Source of the DNA: Ciona savignyi
Taxonomy: Eukaryota > Chordata > Ascidiacea > Phlebobranchia > Cionidae
DNA: 64,000 nucleotides
Assembly (NCBI GenBank): GCA_000149265.1
Contig: CH003412.1
Location: forward strand, 5,240,884-5,304,883
Reading direction: 5' to 3'
Part shown: positions 21,787-32,569 of the stretch, in pieces
Position numbering within the stretch: the stretch's first letter is position 1
Layout: each line of letters begins with the position of its first letter
Program-made: the position numbers and the translations under genes
The notes under the pieces: model-generated
What the model saw: only the letters and a program-made list of their open reading frames with translations
What the model was told of the DNA's origin: nothing
Databases searched by the model: none

Positions 21787-22972
21787 AAACACAACCCCCA
21801 CCCAGCGGATTGTTTTGGAGGATGGGCAGTGGGATGGTTAATCTAACTAAAGGAGCTGTTGGGGGTACAGTGGGGTTGGGAGTGGGAGCTGTCAAACTTG
21901 TAGCCAGCACCTCATATGGGGTAGTGTCCAAGGTAAGAATATCATTTAAAGACTAACGACATAACAATATGACAGGATTAGACAATTTTTCCTGTGAATG
22001 AGCAAACAAGCAATGTTGTTGCATTACAAATTGTCAGAATATCTCCTATCCACATTACTGAAGCCATTGCATTGTATTGTATAAAATGGAGAGTCTCCTT
22101 TAGTTACTATCGCCCCTTTATCCACTAAGTTTAATGTCTGTCAAGTGCCTCGGTCAAGAACACTACCGACTGAGCCTTACAGTGATCCCACAACATTTTG
22201 GCTTCCTACAGACTGCTGAGGCTCTTATTGATTTAAGAGATATTAGGTTGTGTAACTGGGTGTGTACAAAATTGTTGTTAAACTTTTTACTTTAAATAAT
22301 ATTATGTATGTTTTTAAACTTATTTCGGAATACGTATCGGTATCTTTTAACATTGTAATTGAATATTTACTGCAGATTGTAATAGATTTCAATCATACCT
22401 TTCTAGTTAATTGTGTTTACTACGAAATGCTATGATTAGTATTCTAAAGGCATATTGATTTAAGTTTTTTGTTCTTATTATTAGTGCTGATGGATGGAGG
22501 TGTGTTTTCTATCTTGATGGGAGAAAAAATACCCATTTTATACAAAGTTGTGACAGTAAACCTCCTAGGTAGAAGTTTATCTGTTATCGTAAAATACCTT
22601 TTAAACCATTTACCGAAGCAATTACAGTATGCTTCATAGGGTAGAGAAATTTATTAATATTTGTTTAACCTACCAAATGACCTTATTTTGGTTTGGTGCA
22701 ACGTCAATAAAGTGCCTTGCTTAAGTAGAGGCAAATGGCTGAGTTTGATTCACCCACCAACTAGTAGCCCCATAAGCTATCTTTTAAACGTAAAAGCATA
22801 TTTACAGACGGCTGAAGTTGGGGTCAATGCTACAAAGGCAGTTGCTGGAAAAGGCTATGATGTCATGTCTGGGGGTGTGTCTGTTGTATCTGGGGGTGTG
22901 TCGTCGGTCACCTCAAGGCTCCCTTCTGTACCTCTGCCTTCCATGTCCAGTAAAAAAGACAAGACCGAATGA
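21787..22972 (+). CDS. TMEM263: TMEM263-like protein, last two exons (5' part not found)
   Basis: Exon 21787-21932 (entered in phase 1, donor GTAAGA) joins in phase 0 to exon 22808-22972 (TGA). The joined frame contains a Pro-rich lead (PPPSGLFWRMGSG), the glycine/valine-rich hydrophobic stretch 'TKGAVGGTVGLGVGAVKLVA', a second small-residue stretch with 'VMSGGVSVVSGGVSSVTS', and the C-terminal basic end 'SSKKDKTE'. Vertebrate TMEM263 (C12orf23), a small membrane protein of about 116 residues, has the same order: VTKGAVGATIGG-type motif, a GGVSAVAGGV-type motif and a KKKDK end. This is recognised from the family pattern, not a search. The in-exon ATG (RMGSGM) could be a start, but the open frame continues 5' to the acceptor, so an upstream coding exon is likely. 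Confidence 0.8.
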
Positions 22973-23214
22973 AACTTTTAAACTTTAGGTGTTAGGGGGA
23001 TTCCCTGGTTTTTTTATAGAAGCTACTTTGGTGTATGATGCAATAATAGTGACTGTATATAGTACAATGTATATTGTAGTAACTGATATGTAAGGTTAGT
23101 ACAAAAGTATTAGCTTCCAATCATACGTGGTTTAGCAATAATAACTTTCATTTACCTTTTGGATCTTTTTACAGTTACTCAAAGTAACAGAGGCCTGACA
23201 TTTGTAAATACAAC

Positions 23215-23530
23215 AAAAAATCTTTTTTTTTCGATTATTGATTCTAGCAAACCTAGAAAGCCATGTCTAATACTGTAAATAATGCTCGTTATCCATACTT
23301 TGCCCGCTAGTAATGGTCAATTATTGCATCGTAGTGATTTATTTTGGCTGTAATGTCTTCAAAGCCTGCAGGAATTGCAATACACAATGCACACACGCCT
23401 TGTTTTTACACGGGGAATATAAAAAATCATACGTTTTGCTCGGTCATTTAGCTCGACAAGCAGAGTGTCTGATCATACCCAAACAAAGTTGTTCTCCAAC
23501 CAGTCTCTAATTATGGATTGTTTTGGGTCA
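23215..23530 (+). repeat. Dispersed copy of the segment at 34745-35060
   Basis: Near-identical blocks such as 'GCAGGAATTGCAATACACAA' and 'TCGTAGTGATTTATTTTGGC' occur here, at 34745-35060 and, internally deleted, at 42530-42690. This shows the right-hand duplication unit contains a mobile or dispersed sequence that also exists outside the array. Class unknown. Confidence 0.7.
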
Positions 23531-23546
23531 GTGAAGCGGGAATTAG

Positions 23547-23815
23547 AATAGGAAAGGATATTCGTGTTTATCCCCGTGAATGAGAAAACCAAAGGGGTTA
23601 ACACACGCGTAATCGTGAGATCTCCTCGCGCCCATCACCGTCGGGTAACCGGAGCTATTGTAGTGTGTTATGTATGATTTACCCATTAATCCGCTGGGTT
23701 CAGGAAATGTTCGTTAAGTGCCTTGCCCAAGGGACACAACCGACTAGCTAGCGACCAGTTTAGAATTTGCAACCCTTCGGATGAAAGGGGACGCACTAAT
23801 CAGTCGGAAATCCAG
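23547..23815 (-). repeat. tRNA-derived SINE, near full length (reverse)
   Basis: It reads, reversed, from the tail 'TTTATCCCCGTGAATGAGAA' through 'GGAGCTATTGTAGTGTGTTA' to the head 'GCGACCAGTTTAGAATTTGC' and 'GGACGCACTAATCAGTCGG'. Confidence 0.8.
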
Positions 23816-24744
23816 TATACGGAAACAACAAACTCCACAGCACCCATTCTAAAAACTTGATAATACAGTTATTTCACCTCAATGGGTATGTTCGCTCTCT
23901 GCAATAGAATTACGAATAAAAGCCTCTATTGGATCCGCTCCAACAACAAGACACATGTAGGGTTTTCAAATGCGTTTAATCCAGCATAACCGACGCGAAA
24001 TAAACAGCCAGAATGAAACGATTTAAAAAAGGTTGACTTACGTGCCTAAAACATAACATTGTACATTTACATTATAATTTAAGGCTAACAATTTCACAAA
24101 TTACCCAGAAACAATAATAAACCGTCAAATATTGTACTACCAAGCAAAATTCCGCACACCACGTTTTTTGGCTGCACTACTCGAATACGAGACAATGGTA
24201 TAATTGACGTAATACTGGCCTATCCATAAAATTCACTATGTTATTAGAAATCACAAGTTAGCACTACCGTAACAGCCTCTTTAATCTACGGCCGACAAAT
24301 TTGTACAGTAATATTTATTGGTAGCGGAAACACGGCTCTTCAAGAATAATTTATTATCATGTTGTTGTGGTAGATGTTATTGAAAATGAAAGTAAAAAAA
24401 TAAATACTTAGGATGCATTGGAACTTTATAGAAATAAATTTCCTTTATTATATTAATTATTGAAACTTTTTCTGAGGACCAGCACACAACAGCTGCAAAA
24501 TGTAGATGAACTGTAACATTAAACTTTCAAGCATTTGAGAGTGCTTTTTGGATGTTTTATCTCCGTGATTGGGAAAACGCGGAAGAGTTATCACACGGGC
24601 AATTGTCAGATCACGGGCAATCCTTTTCCTTAATAGCAAATAAAAAGATCAATGTAAACATTTAACATACAAAAAATAACTTACCGGAACCATTTAGAAA
24701 AATTCTACCACAATATGCAGCTGCAACACACTGATAACGCAATA

Positions 24745-25165
24745 TGTAGCTGCGGGAATTAGGTTGTCCCGCAGGTTCGTTAGTAATTATTAGTGTTGAC
24801 CGAAATCGTACTTTTCTCTTGTATTTCTATGGCTTTACGTCATTGCCACGTATTTAGAGGCTTAGCTCAGAAGAGCATTTTTGTTACCATTTCATTCCTT
24901 ATTTCGACCGTTATACTGTAAAATCGAGGAACGTTGTGTTTGAGCACGCCAAATTTCAGGTATGCATAGGCCTATGTGTTGCAATGAATTGTAATCGACA
25001 TGTTAATTTAATTATTAAGAATGTGTTCTTTCTTTCTTGTAGTTACCGCTTTAACGCTTCAATACATAAACGAAACGTAATCATTGGTGTTCGTGAGGCC
25101 TACGAAGTGAGTAACTGTTCAAACGTGCTAGCTGATCTACGGACATAAGCAAAGGGGCCGTAACA
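24745..25165 (+). repeat. 5' LTR of BEL/Pao element
   Basis: 421 bp, TG...CA ends, near-identical to 28167-28581. It contains a GC-rich inverted repeat at its start (GCGGGAATTAGGTTGTCCCGC). Confidence 0.9.
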
Positions 25166-25257
25166 GTAACTGAAATTGTGTACAACGCTATCCGGAACTA
25201 CAGTAAGTGATCGAATTCTTTTATTTGCTGATCAAGCGACGATGTCACTAAAAGATA

Positions 25258-26276
25258 ATGAGCGTGACTATCCAATTGGTAAAAGTGAAACTAACGCGCA
25301 AGAAAGATACACAAGTATATAAAGAAAGGGAGCTTGAATTCTTTACTTGCGACAAATTGTTGCGTAGTTGTATTTCCAATGTGGAAGAGCTATTGATCAC
25401 GTGTAATGAAAGAGAAACGATACAAAAGGAAATGGTCAATTTGTTTGGACTGAAAAAACGATTGGAAAAGATTGGCACTAATTTACTGGAGTGCTCCAGC
25501 CAATCCGACAATGAACAAATACTCGGCGCCCTCGATTGTTGCTCCAAGGCAGTTTCAGTTGTTGCTGAAAAGGCGCGCACTGCAATTGAGCAAATTCGTC
25601 TAGAGGCAATCTCCGTAAAATCGAGTCGAAACTCGCATGCGTTGATTTCTAATAGTCATAATTTGGAAACTCAACTGAACAAACAAAGGTACGAATCGGA
25701 AAACGAAATAGCCGTCCTCCAAAGTCAATTATAATTTGCTAAAGAAATGAAACGAGTCAAAATAATGCAAATAAATAATGAGATAGAGTCGGACGTATTG
25801 GGTATTAATAAACAAATCGCGACGCACAGAGCTCGAGCTCAAGCCTGTCTCGATGCTGCCAAAAGAGAGAACCCGTTTGGTATACATGACGATGACCTAT
25901 AGGTCACAATGTTTTAACTACGGCAAATATAAAAGGCGAAAACGATAAAATGACAAGTTGCAATAACATTAATGGTGAAATTTGTCCTATACGCATACCG
26001 CCATACCACCGAATTTTTATTATTACCAACTTCCAAAAAGTAAAGATAAATATATTTGATGGCAACGTCCTAGAATACCCAGCGTGGGAAAGTGCATTTG
26101 ATGCGTTGGTAGAGCAGAGATCTACATTTGTTGGGCACAAACTAAATTTACTTGATCAATTTCTGGCTGGGGAACCTAAACAACTCGTACACGGTTTTCT
26201 GCTGTTGCAGACTGAAGTTGTGTATCGGGAGGCAAAATATCGACTAAAAAGACGCTATACGGTAACGACAGCGTAA
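25258..26276 (+). pseudogene. BEL/Pao gag, N-terminal part, broken into two frames
   Basis: The frame at 25258-25734 is Lys/Glu-rich and helical, typical of the N-terminal part of Pao gag. It ends in a stop, and similar sequence continues after it to about 25905. The frame at 25950-26276 contains the DUF1759-like core ('IFDGNVLEYPAWESAFDALV' followed by a 'LNLLDQFLAGEP' strand), then stops at 26276. The downstream frame at 26321 continues the gag one frame over. Stops and shifts mean no intact gag can be made from this copy. The DUF1759 family is assigned from pattern recognition. Confidence 0.75.
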
Positions 26277-26320
26277 TCGCCGAAACATTTATTGACAAAC
26301 TACATCATTGGCCCCAAATA

Positions 26321-27667
26321 ATGGAAGGCGACCCTTACGGGCTGCGCAGGTATTCGGACTTTATCCATCAGGTGTCCGCCGCTAAAAGAAAAATAAGAAA
26401 TCTGGAAATTCTAGATTTTCCACAAGAATCCGCAAAAATACTTTCTCGTTTGCCTTCAAGTATTGTGTCTAAATGGCGCGAGGTTGTATTAAACTGGAAA
26501 TGCGGTGAAAACCAATTTGATTACCCTCTATTTGAAATATTGGTCAAATTTATAGAGGAAAGATCTGAAATGCAAAATATTCCAGAGTTGCAAAATCTAT
26601 TTTCGGAAGCCAAAACTCGTGCTTATAAAAGGTCGTACAGCTCCACAACAAGATCATATGTTGCGTCTAGCAAAGATCCGTCAAACACGCTTAACATACA
26701 GGGAGAAAACTGCTTGTATTGTAAGCAAGTACATCACATTGATAGATGCGAGAGTTTCAATTCTCTTCCCCGACAATTCAAACTCGATTTCCTGCGCGAG
26801 CATCGAATATGTTATAGCTGCGGATCATCTCGATTCCACATTGCGCAATTTTGTAACCAACGGGTCGAGTGTAGAATATGCAAAAGGAAGCATCTTACTA
26901 CATTGCATATTAATCGAGACGAACAAGAACACACAAACAGTCGATGTACTAACGTGTGTGGCGCAATCGGTGAAGAGCACGGATGTGATAACGCAAAGAT
27001 CGTCCCTAAAGAAAACCTGCAAGGACAAACTGGCAAGGTACACCTATTCAGAGCAGCGAGTTCACCTGTCTTGGCAAACTTTGGATTAAAAAGAGCTGCT
27101 GATGATGGCGAAGAAAGATACGTATCAAACGCCGCAAATTTTGTAAGGGACAATTTTTACGTGGACGGTTTGATATCGGTTCCAACCTGCAAGGAAGCGA
27201 CATCTTTACTGCAAAGCAGTCAAGCACTATGTGCTAATGCAGGTCTTCTACATCACAAGATAACCAGTAACAGACGTGAAGTAATCTCAAGCTTCTCGAA
27301 AATGGATCTGGCAGAAGAAATGGGAAATATCAATCTCCATCGTGATCCGTTACCCATCGAGCGAGTACGCTGTATGATTTGGTGCGTGGGGAAACATTGC
27401 TTCAGGTTTAAAAGTGAACTTAGAGACCGTCCCCTAACGAGAAGGAGCATGTTATCCACTGTATGTTCAATTTATGATCCTCTTTGTTTTCTAGGCCCAC
27501 TTGTTCTTGAGAGCAAACGGATTTACCAACCACAGCTTTTTGGAAAAGACATTACAAGTTTGGCAAAGTTTACTTTTAAAACAACTGGTTATCGTAAAAG
27601 AGAACGCTGGAAAAACTATTGTTTAAAAGTAACTAGCTTTTTGTACCGCTTAGATCCATTGGTATAG
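26321..27667 (+). pseudogene. BEL/Pao gag zinc knuckles fused in frame to a partial reverse transcriptase
   Basis: A 448-codon open frame. About residues 1-110 are the end of the gag helical domain. Residues 125-200 hold the Pao-type cysteine clusters ('CLYCKQVHHIDRC', 'CYSCGSSRFHIAQFCNQ', 'CRICKRKH'). Residues 240-330 jump to the RT palm ('SPVLANFGLKRAADD', then FYVDG). Residues about 370-410 match the Pao post-RT motif ('SMLSTVCSIYDPLCFLGPLV'). The protease and the first half of RT are absent, so an in-frame internal deletion joined gag to RT. The RT active-site box reads YVDG rather than YVDD, so even the remaining palm would be inactive. The frame ends in unrelated residues. Confidence 0.75.
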
Positions 27668-27689
27668 ATGAGGATGATCTACGAGTACG

Positions 27690-28166
27690 AGGGAGACCTG
27701 GTCGCGCTCAGTTCCAGGACTGGGTGAAACACCTTAAGATTATACCAGGAAAAGGGCACATCACAAGTTTGATAATAAGTTCCAACGTTTACTTATTCTG
27801 GAATGAATTATTTTGGTCCTTTCTACATTAAGGAAAATAATGGTCACGTGCAAAACGATACGGAGTAGTGTTTGAGTGTACGTGGCATCCAGAGCATTTC
27901 ATCTAGAAAGTGACGATTCTAATATGGAGAAAAGATCGTTTATTATTTCTTTTAGAAGGTTTCTAGGTTCCCGAAGACCAATACGGCAGCTTCGCTTAGA
28001 CCGACGTACTAACATGATGGGAACGGCAAGAGAGCCAAGAACGTTCCGATCTTCGACAAATAGTTCGAAGAACTGTAGTTTGATTGAAGGTGCGATCCGC
28101 CGACGAGGAGCCATTTGAATTGTAAAAATGTATTAACGTAGACTTGTAAACATTTTTAGGGAGCCA
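27690..28166 (+). pseudogene. BEL/Pao integrase relic and 3' leader
   Basis: The frame from 27876 ('VASRAFHLESDDSNMEKRSF' then 'FRRFLGSRRPIRQLR') resembles the Pao integrase core where 'ASRAVHLE' precedes a helix and a 'SDNGTNF' box. Here that box is altered to RRTNM, so the catalytic Asp is lost. The rest of the integrase is missing, and 28120-28166 leads straight into the 3' LTR. Confidence 0.6.
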
Positions 28167-28581
28167 TGTAGCTGCGGGAATTAGGTTGTCCCGCAGGTTC
28201 GTTAGTAATTATTAGTGTTGACCGAAATCGTATTTTTCTCTTGTATTTCTATGGCTTTACGTCATTGCCACGTATTTAGAGGCTTAGCTCAGAAGAGCAT
28301 TTTTGTTACCATTTCATTCCTTATTTCGACCGTTATACTGTAAAATCGAGGAACGTTGTGTTTGAGCACGCCAAATTTCAGGTATGCATATGTGTTGCAA
28401 TGAATTGTAATCGACATGTTAATTTAATTATTAAGAATGTGTTCTTTCTTTCTTGTAGTTACCGCTTCAACGCTTCAATACATAAACGAAACGTAATCAT
28501 TGGTGTTCGTGAGGCCTACGAAGTGAGTAACTGTTCAAACGTGCTAGCTGATCTACGGACATAAGCAAAGGGGCCGTAACA
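28167..28581 (+). repeat. 3' LTR of BEL/Pao element
   Basis: 415 bp, same ends as the 5' LTR. It lacks the 6-bp GGCCTA and has two base changes. Confidence 0.9.
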
Positions 28582-28592
28582 CAACATATCGG

Positions 28593-28745
28593 CTCTGGTC
28601 GGTTAGCTCATATGGTACCACTATCAGTAGCGTGTCAAACTGTCAGCCGAAAGGTTATGGTTTCGAAACCAAATGCTGGCTATTCGGTGGTGTGCTTGGG
28701 CTATGCACTAAGTTGACATTGCTTAAAATCAGTGGAATATTGGCA
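28593..28745 (+). repeat. SINE head, diverged
   Basis: 'GGTCGGTTAGCTCATATGG', 'CAGCCGAAAGGTTATGGTTT' and CGAAACC give box A and box B positions. The 3' half is missing. Confidence 0.6.
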
Positions 28746-28775
28746 CAAAGCTAAAACGAGGGAAACTGCATTTGT

Positions 28776-29065
28776 CTGGCCGGTTAGTCTGATGGTTTAG
28801 TGCGGCGCCTTTCAACCGAAAGGCTGCTGGTTCGAAACTAGTCACTAGCTATAGTCGGTTGTGTCCTTGGACAAAGCACTTAATGGACATTGCCTGAACC
28901 CATCGGATTAATGTGTTATACTAAATTGATAGATAGTGTGAATTATACACAACACACTGCAATAGCTCCGATAACCCGACGGTGGGTCCGAGGTGGTCTG
29001 ATGATTGACCGTGTGTTACCCCCTTGGTTTTTCTATTCACGGGGATAAACATGAATATATCCTAT
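28776..29065 (+). repeat. tRNA-derived SINE, full-length reference copy
   Basis: The head 'GGCCGGTTAGTCTGATGGTT' (box A) and 'GCTGGTTCGAAACTAG' (box B) are followed by 'GTGTCCTTGGACAAAGCACT', 'ACACAACACACTGCAATAGC', 'CCCGACGGTGGGTCCGAGG', and the tail 'CACGGGGATAAACATGAATA'. About 290 bp. The tRNA-like promoter and short repeated TATCC tail identify it as a Pol III SINE. Confidence 0.85.
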
Positions 29066-29484
29066 ATGCACTTTTTGTGTAAAAACTAACTCTAAGATCT
29101 AACACCAACCCTTTATCTCAACCCCAACGTTAATCTCAACCCCAGCACTAATCTCAACTCTAACCTCAAACCTAACGCTAAATTCAACCTGAACACTAAT
29201 CCTAAGAAGCCAACCATTGTACATTGCACCGGTATAGATATAATAACTGTATACTTAATCTGTGAATAACAGTTTACTCCACTGCCTTTGCATTCATCAT
29301 ACGGCATATTGTTTCCTAGATTTTTTTGATATTGAACAAGGAGGAGCGGTTTAAAAATATCTCCACTATCTAAACTGTCTTTCAACTTTACAACAGCTGA
29401 AGACTAAAATAAAAACCACTGATAACAAAACAATCCGTTTTATTAGGTCTATGTCGTGTGTGAAAATGATTGAATCGAGAAGGT

Positions 29485-29740
29485 TGAAGGTGCGAAACTG
29501 GTCGCTAGCTAGTCGGATGTGTCCTTGGGCAAGGCACTTTACGGACATTGCCTAAAACCAGCGGATTAATGAGTTTTACCAAATTAAAGAAACGTCTCTA
29601 TCATATACAACACACTGCAATATAGCTCCGGTAACCCGACGGTGGGCGCGAGGTGATTTGACGATTGCCCGTGTGCGTGTGTTAGTGTTAACCCCAACGA
29701 TGACAAACATGAATATCCTATCCTATATATAGGATATCCC
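29485..29740 (+). repeat. SINE, 5'-truncated
   Basis: Starts within the head at 'GAAGGTGCGAAACTGGTCGC' and runs to the tail 'AACATGAATATCCTATCCTA'. Confidence 0.75.
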
Positions 29741-30639
29741 ATATATAGGGGCCACCAAAAAAAAAGATTTTGTCGTTTCGCATGAACAACTCTCTCCTAG
29801 GAATTCCTCGAGACCATACAGCTTCTACCTAGTAAAAGAAATGTGTTCTGGGATACGGACCTAAAAAATCGCTTGCGGGCATGTATAACGAACGTATGTT
29901 TAACCGCATGTGTTTTCCGTCAGTTTATAAGCTGCAATAAAGAAACCTTTTGAGACGGAGTCTTAATAGCTGGGGAGATTGAGGCCAGACCTCGTGCCAG
30001 CAAAAGGCGCAAATACAAGCCTGAACAAACCAAAATTTATTGAACCCAACACGCTTGAGTGAACGCGTACGGTTGTTGAAATTTTTCGTTAAAAACTGCC
30101 ATGTAGATACTAGATTTTGTTAAATTTTGCACTAGATAAGTATAAAATTATTAAATGAGCGTCTCAGTACGCGATATGATGTAAACTGTAGTCTCGGTAG
30201 GCCTATTTTGCAGCTATTGAGTGACAACATGTTCGTTCAATTAGCATTAGTATTCGTTCGGCGAATGTAACGTTTCTACCGTAATTTGTTTACGCGATAG
30301 CAAAGCGAACACATTTACTACAAAAATATATGAAGCAGGTTAAGTATAGTAAAATAGTAAAAACGGTGGTGGTTATGATTGGCTTTAGTAAAAACTGTGG
30401 CCGTTACAATTGGCTGTAGGCTCATTGGTTCATGCAGAGCGACTATATCCTTTCTTTTTTGCTATTAGATACCGTTTATTTCTCTCCCCATTTGATTGGT
30501 GGAAGTTGGACGGTTGAGTAGCTTATCTTTATAATGCCTGTGCTTTATTAGTTTAATAATACCTTTACAAAAAAAAACAAACAATATTGTTAAATAAATT
30601 CGAAGTCTAGTCGCCTGGACGGTTGACTTAGTGATGGCG

Positions 30640-31080
30640 CGCAGGACCGTAAGCCGAAAGGTGGCCGAGAGAAACCAGCCGCTGTTAGCAACAAGTAGGG
30701 TTTTGTCCTTGGACAAACCTTGTGAAGACTTTAACGAAAGTTGCTTTAACCTAGTCAAAATTACTTTTTCCGCCTCAAAAATACGTTTGTCGACTCGAAA
30801 ATACATTTGTCGACAATTAATGAATAAAAGATTTGCGGTTCCTGAAAAGGTGTTGTCGATTGACAAAATAGTTTTGTCGATTTGCAAACGAATTTGTCGA
30901 TTGGCTGCAAAAAGAGATTTACGGATCGGCAAAAGAGTTTTGCCGATTGGCTGCAAAAAAAGATTTGCTGATCGGCGAAATAGTTTTGCCGATTTGCAAA
31001 AAAGTTTTATCGAATGGCTGCAAAAGATTTGCGGATCGGCGAAATAGTTTTGTCGTTTTGAAAATATTTTTGTCGATTAT
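30640..31080 (+). repeat. TTTTGTCGATT minisatellite, copy A
   Basis: A SINE-like lead ('GCCGAAAGGTGGCCGAGAGA', 'AGACTTTAACGAAAGTTGC') is followed by mixed ~21-bp and ~45-bp units built from TTTTGTCGATTTGCAAAA and GATTTGCGGATCGGCGAAAT. It is open in several frames on both strands purely because of the repeat. Confidence 0.8.
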
Positions 31081-31740
31081 AGTTTTGGGCCACCGTAACA
31101 TTGCATGTGGGCCTATTTTGCAGCTATAGAGTGACAACGTGTTCGTTCAATTAGTATTCATTCGGAGAATGTACCGTTTCCGGCGTATTCTGTTTACACA
31201 ATATTGAATGTGGGCCTATTTTGCAGCTATAGAGTGACAACATGTTTGTTTAATTAGCATTAGTATTTATTCAGAAAATGTAACGTTTTCGGCGTATTTT
31301 GTTAACGCAATATTACATGTAGGGCCCATTTTGCAGCTATAGAGTGACAACATGTTCGTTTATTTAACATTAGTATTTATTCAGAAAATGTAACGTTTTC
31401 GGCGTATTTTGGTTACGCAATATTGCATGTAGGGTCTATTTTGCAGCTATAGAGTGACAACATGTTCGTTTAATTAGCATTAGTATTTATTCAGAAAATG
31501 TAACGTTTTCGGCGTATTTTGTTAACGCAATATTACATGTAGGGCCTATTTTGCAGCTATAGAGTGACAACATGTTCGTTTATTTAGCATTCGTGTTTAT
31601 TCGGAAAATGTAACGTTTTCGGCGTATTCTGTTTACGCAATATTGCATGTAGGCCTATTTATTGCATACACCTTATTGCATACGGCTATAACAATATTGC
31701 ATTGCCGAATGAACACTAATGCTAATTAAACGAACAGGCT
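31080..31740 (+). repeat. ~110-bp satellite array, copy A, with inverted terminal monomer
   Basis: Five or six units of GGCCTATTTTGCAGCTATAG... with AACATGTTCGTTTAATTAGC and AAAATGTAACGTTTTCGGCG. Starts near 31111, 31214, 31324, 31434, 31544 and 31653 give a 103-110-bp period. The array ends with 'CGAATGAACACTAATGCTAA' plus TTAAACGAAC, a reverse-complement piece of the monomer. An extra single monomer lies at 30190-30300. Confidence 0.85.
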
Positions 31741-31849
31741 TTAAGAATTTACTTGCTTTTTTTATTTGAAAATAATTAAGAAGAACGATGTCTTGGAATG
31801 GTGGAAACTTTATGGTAAGTCAACTGTTGTGGTTTTGGGCGCAGTGCTT

Positions 31850-32258
31850 GCCTGGCCGAGTAGCGTGGTGGGATAGGGAATTGCCTTTCAGATGAAGGGT
31901 TGCAGTTTCAACACCGGGCGCTAGCTAATCGGTTGTTTTTCTAGGCATGTCAATTAAGGGACATTGCCTGAACCCATTGAGGTAATAGGTTTTAATAAAT
32001 TGAAGTACAATCTGAACGAAATATCATGTTTATCCCATGAATTAGAAAACCAAGGGGGTCAATAAACGGGCAATCTACATATCACCTTGCGCCCACTGTC
32101 GAGTTAACGGAGCTATTGTTGTTTGTTACATATCATTCATACTTTCCTTTAATCTGTTTAAAAGTGCCTTGCCCGAATAACGACTTGGCGAGCAGTTTCG
32201 AATCTACAACTTTTTCGCTGAAAGGCACCGCACTAAACCACCAGACTAATCGGGTTCT
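31850..32258. repeat. Tail-to-tail inverted SINE pair (unit A)
   Basis: A + strand SINE head (31850-32020, 'CCTGGCCGAGTAGCGTGGTG') is followed directly by a reverse SINE (32025-32258, ending 'GGCACCGCACTAAACCACC'). The same pair recurs in units B (interrupted by a hAT), C (mostly deleted) and D. Confidence 0.75.
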
Positions 32259-32569
32259 ACCATTTGTCGACAAAATAAACATAAAGTATATAAGGACTTT
32301 ACATTAATATTATATTTACCTATTTCCATTCTCAATATGTAACTCAAATCGTTATCTCCGAATTCGCACAATATGCTCAAATTGATTTCTAATGTGCCTA
32401 AAAAGCAAACAGCACTTTGAATATTAGTAAATGCAATATAATGTTATCTATGGTACTCGAACTAATTATTTTAATGCCGCCAAACTAAAAAATAGAATAA
32501 AAAACTTGTCTGATCCATTTCTATTGACAACACAAGTATTTCATGTATTGCTATGTACAGACTTAGGAA

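Larger units (their letters stand above)
22973..24744. other. Intergenic region, repeats only
   Basis: It contains a fragment of the repeat also found at 34745-35060 (here 23215-23530), a near-complete reverse SINE (23547-23815), about 700 bp of unassigned AT-rich DNA and a reverse SINE fragment (24540-24630). No exon is recognised. Confidence 0.5.
24745..28581 (+). mobile_element. BEL/Pao LTR retrotransposon, internally deleted, non-autonomous
   Basis: Two direct LTRs (24745-25165 and 28167-28581) bracket a gag/pol remnant, 3837 bp overall. The LTRs start TGTAGCTGCGGG and end GGGGCCGTAACA. They differ by two substitutions and one 6-bp indel (GGCCTA in the left copy only). Flanks CAATA (24740-24744) and CAACA (28582-28586) may be a 5-bp target duplication with one change. 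Reading frames show a DUF1759-type gag, Pao zinc knuckles, part of the reverse transcriptase and a short integrase relic. Protease, much of RT, RNase H and most of integrase are missing. Confidence 0.85.

Noticed and set aside
26619..27153. Alternative plus/minus frames inside the BEL/Pao element
   Set aside because: They overlap the recognisable gag-RT frame and have no motifs of their own.
28776..29065. Functional tRNA gene at the SINE head
   Set aside because: A and B boxes are present but the rest does not make a cloverleaf, and the unit continues into the SINE body and tail.
29098..29205. CTAACCC/CTCAACCCC-rich stretch as an interstitial telomere
   Set aside because: Units are irregular (CTCAACCCCAACGTTAAT...) and do not follow TTAGGG spacing. 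Simple low-complexity repeat.
30465..30956. 163-codon minus-strand frame and similar frames at 35362, 43096 and 50506
   Set aside because: Products of the TTTTGTCGATT minisatellite read in frame. No domain or start context.
31080..31740. CRISPR-like array
   Set aside because: Monomers are contiguous ~110-bp satellite units without spacers, in a eukaryotic genome.
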